A stretch of DNA of 7,042 nucleotides from CAZBEA01 sp964490835 (GTDB taxonomy: Bacteria > Patescibacteriota > Microgenomatia > Levybacterales > GWA1-39-11), in NCBI GenBank assembly GCA_964490835.1, contig CAZBEA010000063.1:1-7042 (forward strand), in the 5' to 3' direction. A model generated the notes under the pieces. It saw nothing but the letters and a program-made list of their open reading frames with translations. It made no database searches and had not been told where the DNA came from. Below, piece after piece: positions 6,215-7,042 of this stretch (its first letter is position 1; every line of letters begins with the position of its first letter). A program made the position numbers and the translations under genes.

Positions 6215-7040
6215 GTGTTAAATACTTTCCAAATACGGCACTAAAATTATCATGAATAATTTCTTCTAATTTGGAAAGGGGTATTTTTTTACGATTTGAA
6301 ATAAACTCAGCTACTATTATAACATTTTGAGGCACGTTTCTTGTGCCACGAAGCGGAATTGGTGTTAAAAAGGGACTGTCAGTTTCGGTTAGTATGCGGT
6401 CAGCCGGAACATAGTCAACCAAATCCTGTAAAGAAGTATTCTCTCCGGGTGGAATTCCGCCATACGTGATATTTCCATCAAATCCAATATAAAATCCCAT
6501 ATCCAAAACTTTCTTTGTAAATTCGATCGATCCTGAAAAACAATGAAACATTCCGGGCACCTCTAGTAAGTCTTTTTTATAATCCGACAGGATCGAAAGC
6601 GTGTCATCCCATGCAAGTCGTGTATGAATCTGCAGGGGAAGATGCAATTGTATTGACAATTCTATTTGCGATCTGAAGGCATTTTGTTGTAAATCTCGAT
6701 CGACAATCCCATTCGTTCGGTAATTCCAATAGTCCATCCCGACTTCACCAATCCCGATTACTTTTGGTTGTCGGGCAAGTTCGCCTAATTTTTCGAGCCA
6801 ATCGGATTGAATTTCGCCTTCAAACTCTTTGTCTGCTTTGTCCGCGTGATGAGGGTGAATCCCGACAATTGCATAGAGCTCTTTGTATTTTTGTGCAAGC
6901 CCGACAGCTTGCCGACTGGAGGGAATCGAGGTCCCAGTATTTACAATTATTTTTATGCCCTTTTCTAAAGCATCTTTAATTACTTGGTCGACATCATTTT
7001 CAAAGCGGTGAAAATTAAGATGACAATGCGCATCAATCAT
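6198..7040 (-). CDS. TatD-family metal-dependent hydrolase (deoxyribonuclease)
   Basis: A 280-residue TIM-barrel amidohydrolase-fold protein with a complete set of family motifs: D-A-H5-C-H7 at the start, G-I-H-P-H (60-64), G-E99-V-G-M-D-Y, I-H139-T-R, F-H166-C-F-S-G, and T-E-T-D221-S-P, followed by P-L-R-G-T-R-N (229-235). The two early histidines, E99, H139, H166 and D221 are the expected ligands of the two-metal centre. Family members act as 3'-5' exonucleases or DNases in the cytoplasm, and some have been linked to D-aminoacyl-tRNA deacylation. Which paralogue this is (TatD, YcfH, YjjV) cannot be decided. Only two bases lie upstream of the ATG within the window, so its ribosome binding site and promoter are not visible, but the start fits the usual TatD N-terminus. 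The length is close to the family norm. It heads the visible part of the glycosyltransferase cluster and overlaps the next gene by 17 bases; no functional link is obvious. Confidence 0.93.
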   Translation of the reverse strand: MIDAHCHLNFHRFENDVDQVIKDALEKGIKIIVNTGTSIPSSRQAVGLAQKYKELYAIVGIHPHHADKADKEFEGEIQSDWLEKLGELARQPKVIGIGEVGMDYWNYRTNGIVDRDLQQNAFRSQIELSIQLHLPLQIHTRLAWDDTLSILSDYKKDLLEVPGMFHCFSGSIEFTKKVLDMGFYIGFDGNITYGGIPPGENTSLQDLVDYVPADRILTETDSPFLTPIPLRGTRNVPQNVIIVAEFISNRKKIPLSKLEEIIHDNFSAVFGKYLTHERSS

Positions 7041-7042
7041 AG

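Noticed and set aside
930..7040. Alternative genetic code with UGA read as glycine or tryptophan
   Set aside because: UGA ends the UbiA-like, family 2 glycosyltransferase and TatD genes at family-typical lengths, and no UGA interrupts any conserved domain; tryptophans are encoded by UGG.
1..7042. CRISPR arrays, tRNA or rRNA genes, insertion sequences, long repeats
   Set aside because: Nearly every base is in a protein gene; I saw no regularly spaced repeats, no transposase, no terminal inverted repeats and no RNA gene signature.

Overview
This AT-rich, very gene-dense bacterial window is best explained as a piece of a Patescibacteria/CPR genome, probably from the Microgenomates side. That placement is an inference. 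It rests on the almost complete absence of intergenic DNA, a secreted PEGA plus SH3b protein, and a set of polyprenyl-phosphate glycosylation genes whose variant motifs I recall from CPR genomes but cannot check here. UGA is used as a stop at the ends of three genes, so the UGA-glycine code of Gracilibacteria/Absconditabacteria does not apply.

Layout: bases 1-88 form a compact divergent promoter region. On the minus strand a perfect TTGACA box and a strong Shine-Dalgarno sequence point to a gene starting just outside the left edge. On the plus strand an almost consensus extended -10 promoter, using the same -35 bases, drives a 285-residue membrane-anchored PEGA/SH3b protein (89-946). Its transcript should be leaderless or nearly so. 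From 7040 down to 930 the minus strand carries a six-gene cluster with a single non-coding base between genes: TatD-family metal-dependent nuclease, family 2 membrane glycosyltransferase, GT39/ArnT-like membrane glycosyltransferase, a 116-residue three-helix membrane protein, a WecA/MraY-superfamily phosphoglycosyltransferase, and a UbiA-superfamily decaprenyl-phosphate phosphoribosyltransferase-like enzyme. The two transcription directions converge at 930-946, where the last codons overlap.

How the genes may work together (inference): the phosphoglycosyltransferase and the UbiA enzyme would load a sugar phosphate or phosphoribose onto a polyprenyl-phosphate carrier. The family 2 enzyme would transfer or polymerise sugars at the cytoplasmic face. 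The GT39 enzyme would use a polyprenyl-phosphate sugar on the outer face. This is the core of a surface glycan or protein glycosylation pathway. Flippase, phosphatase and DprE-like epimerase genes are not in the window. TatD is probably a passenger. The most unusual points are the shared -35 element with a leaderless gene on one side, and the phosphoglycosyltransferase that keeps its DD and HxHH motifs but has lost two other normally conserved aspartates.
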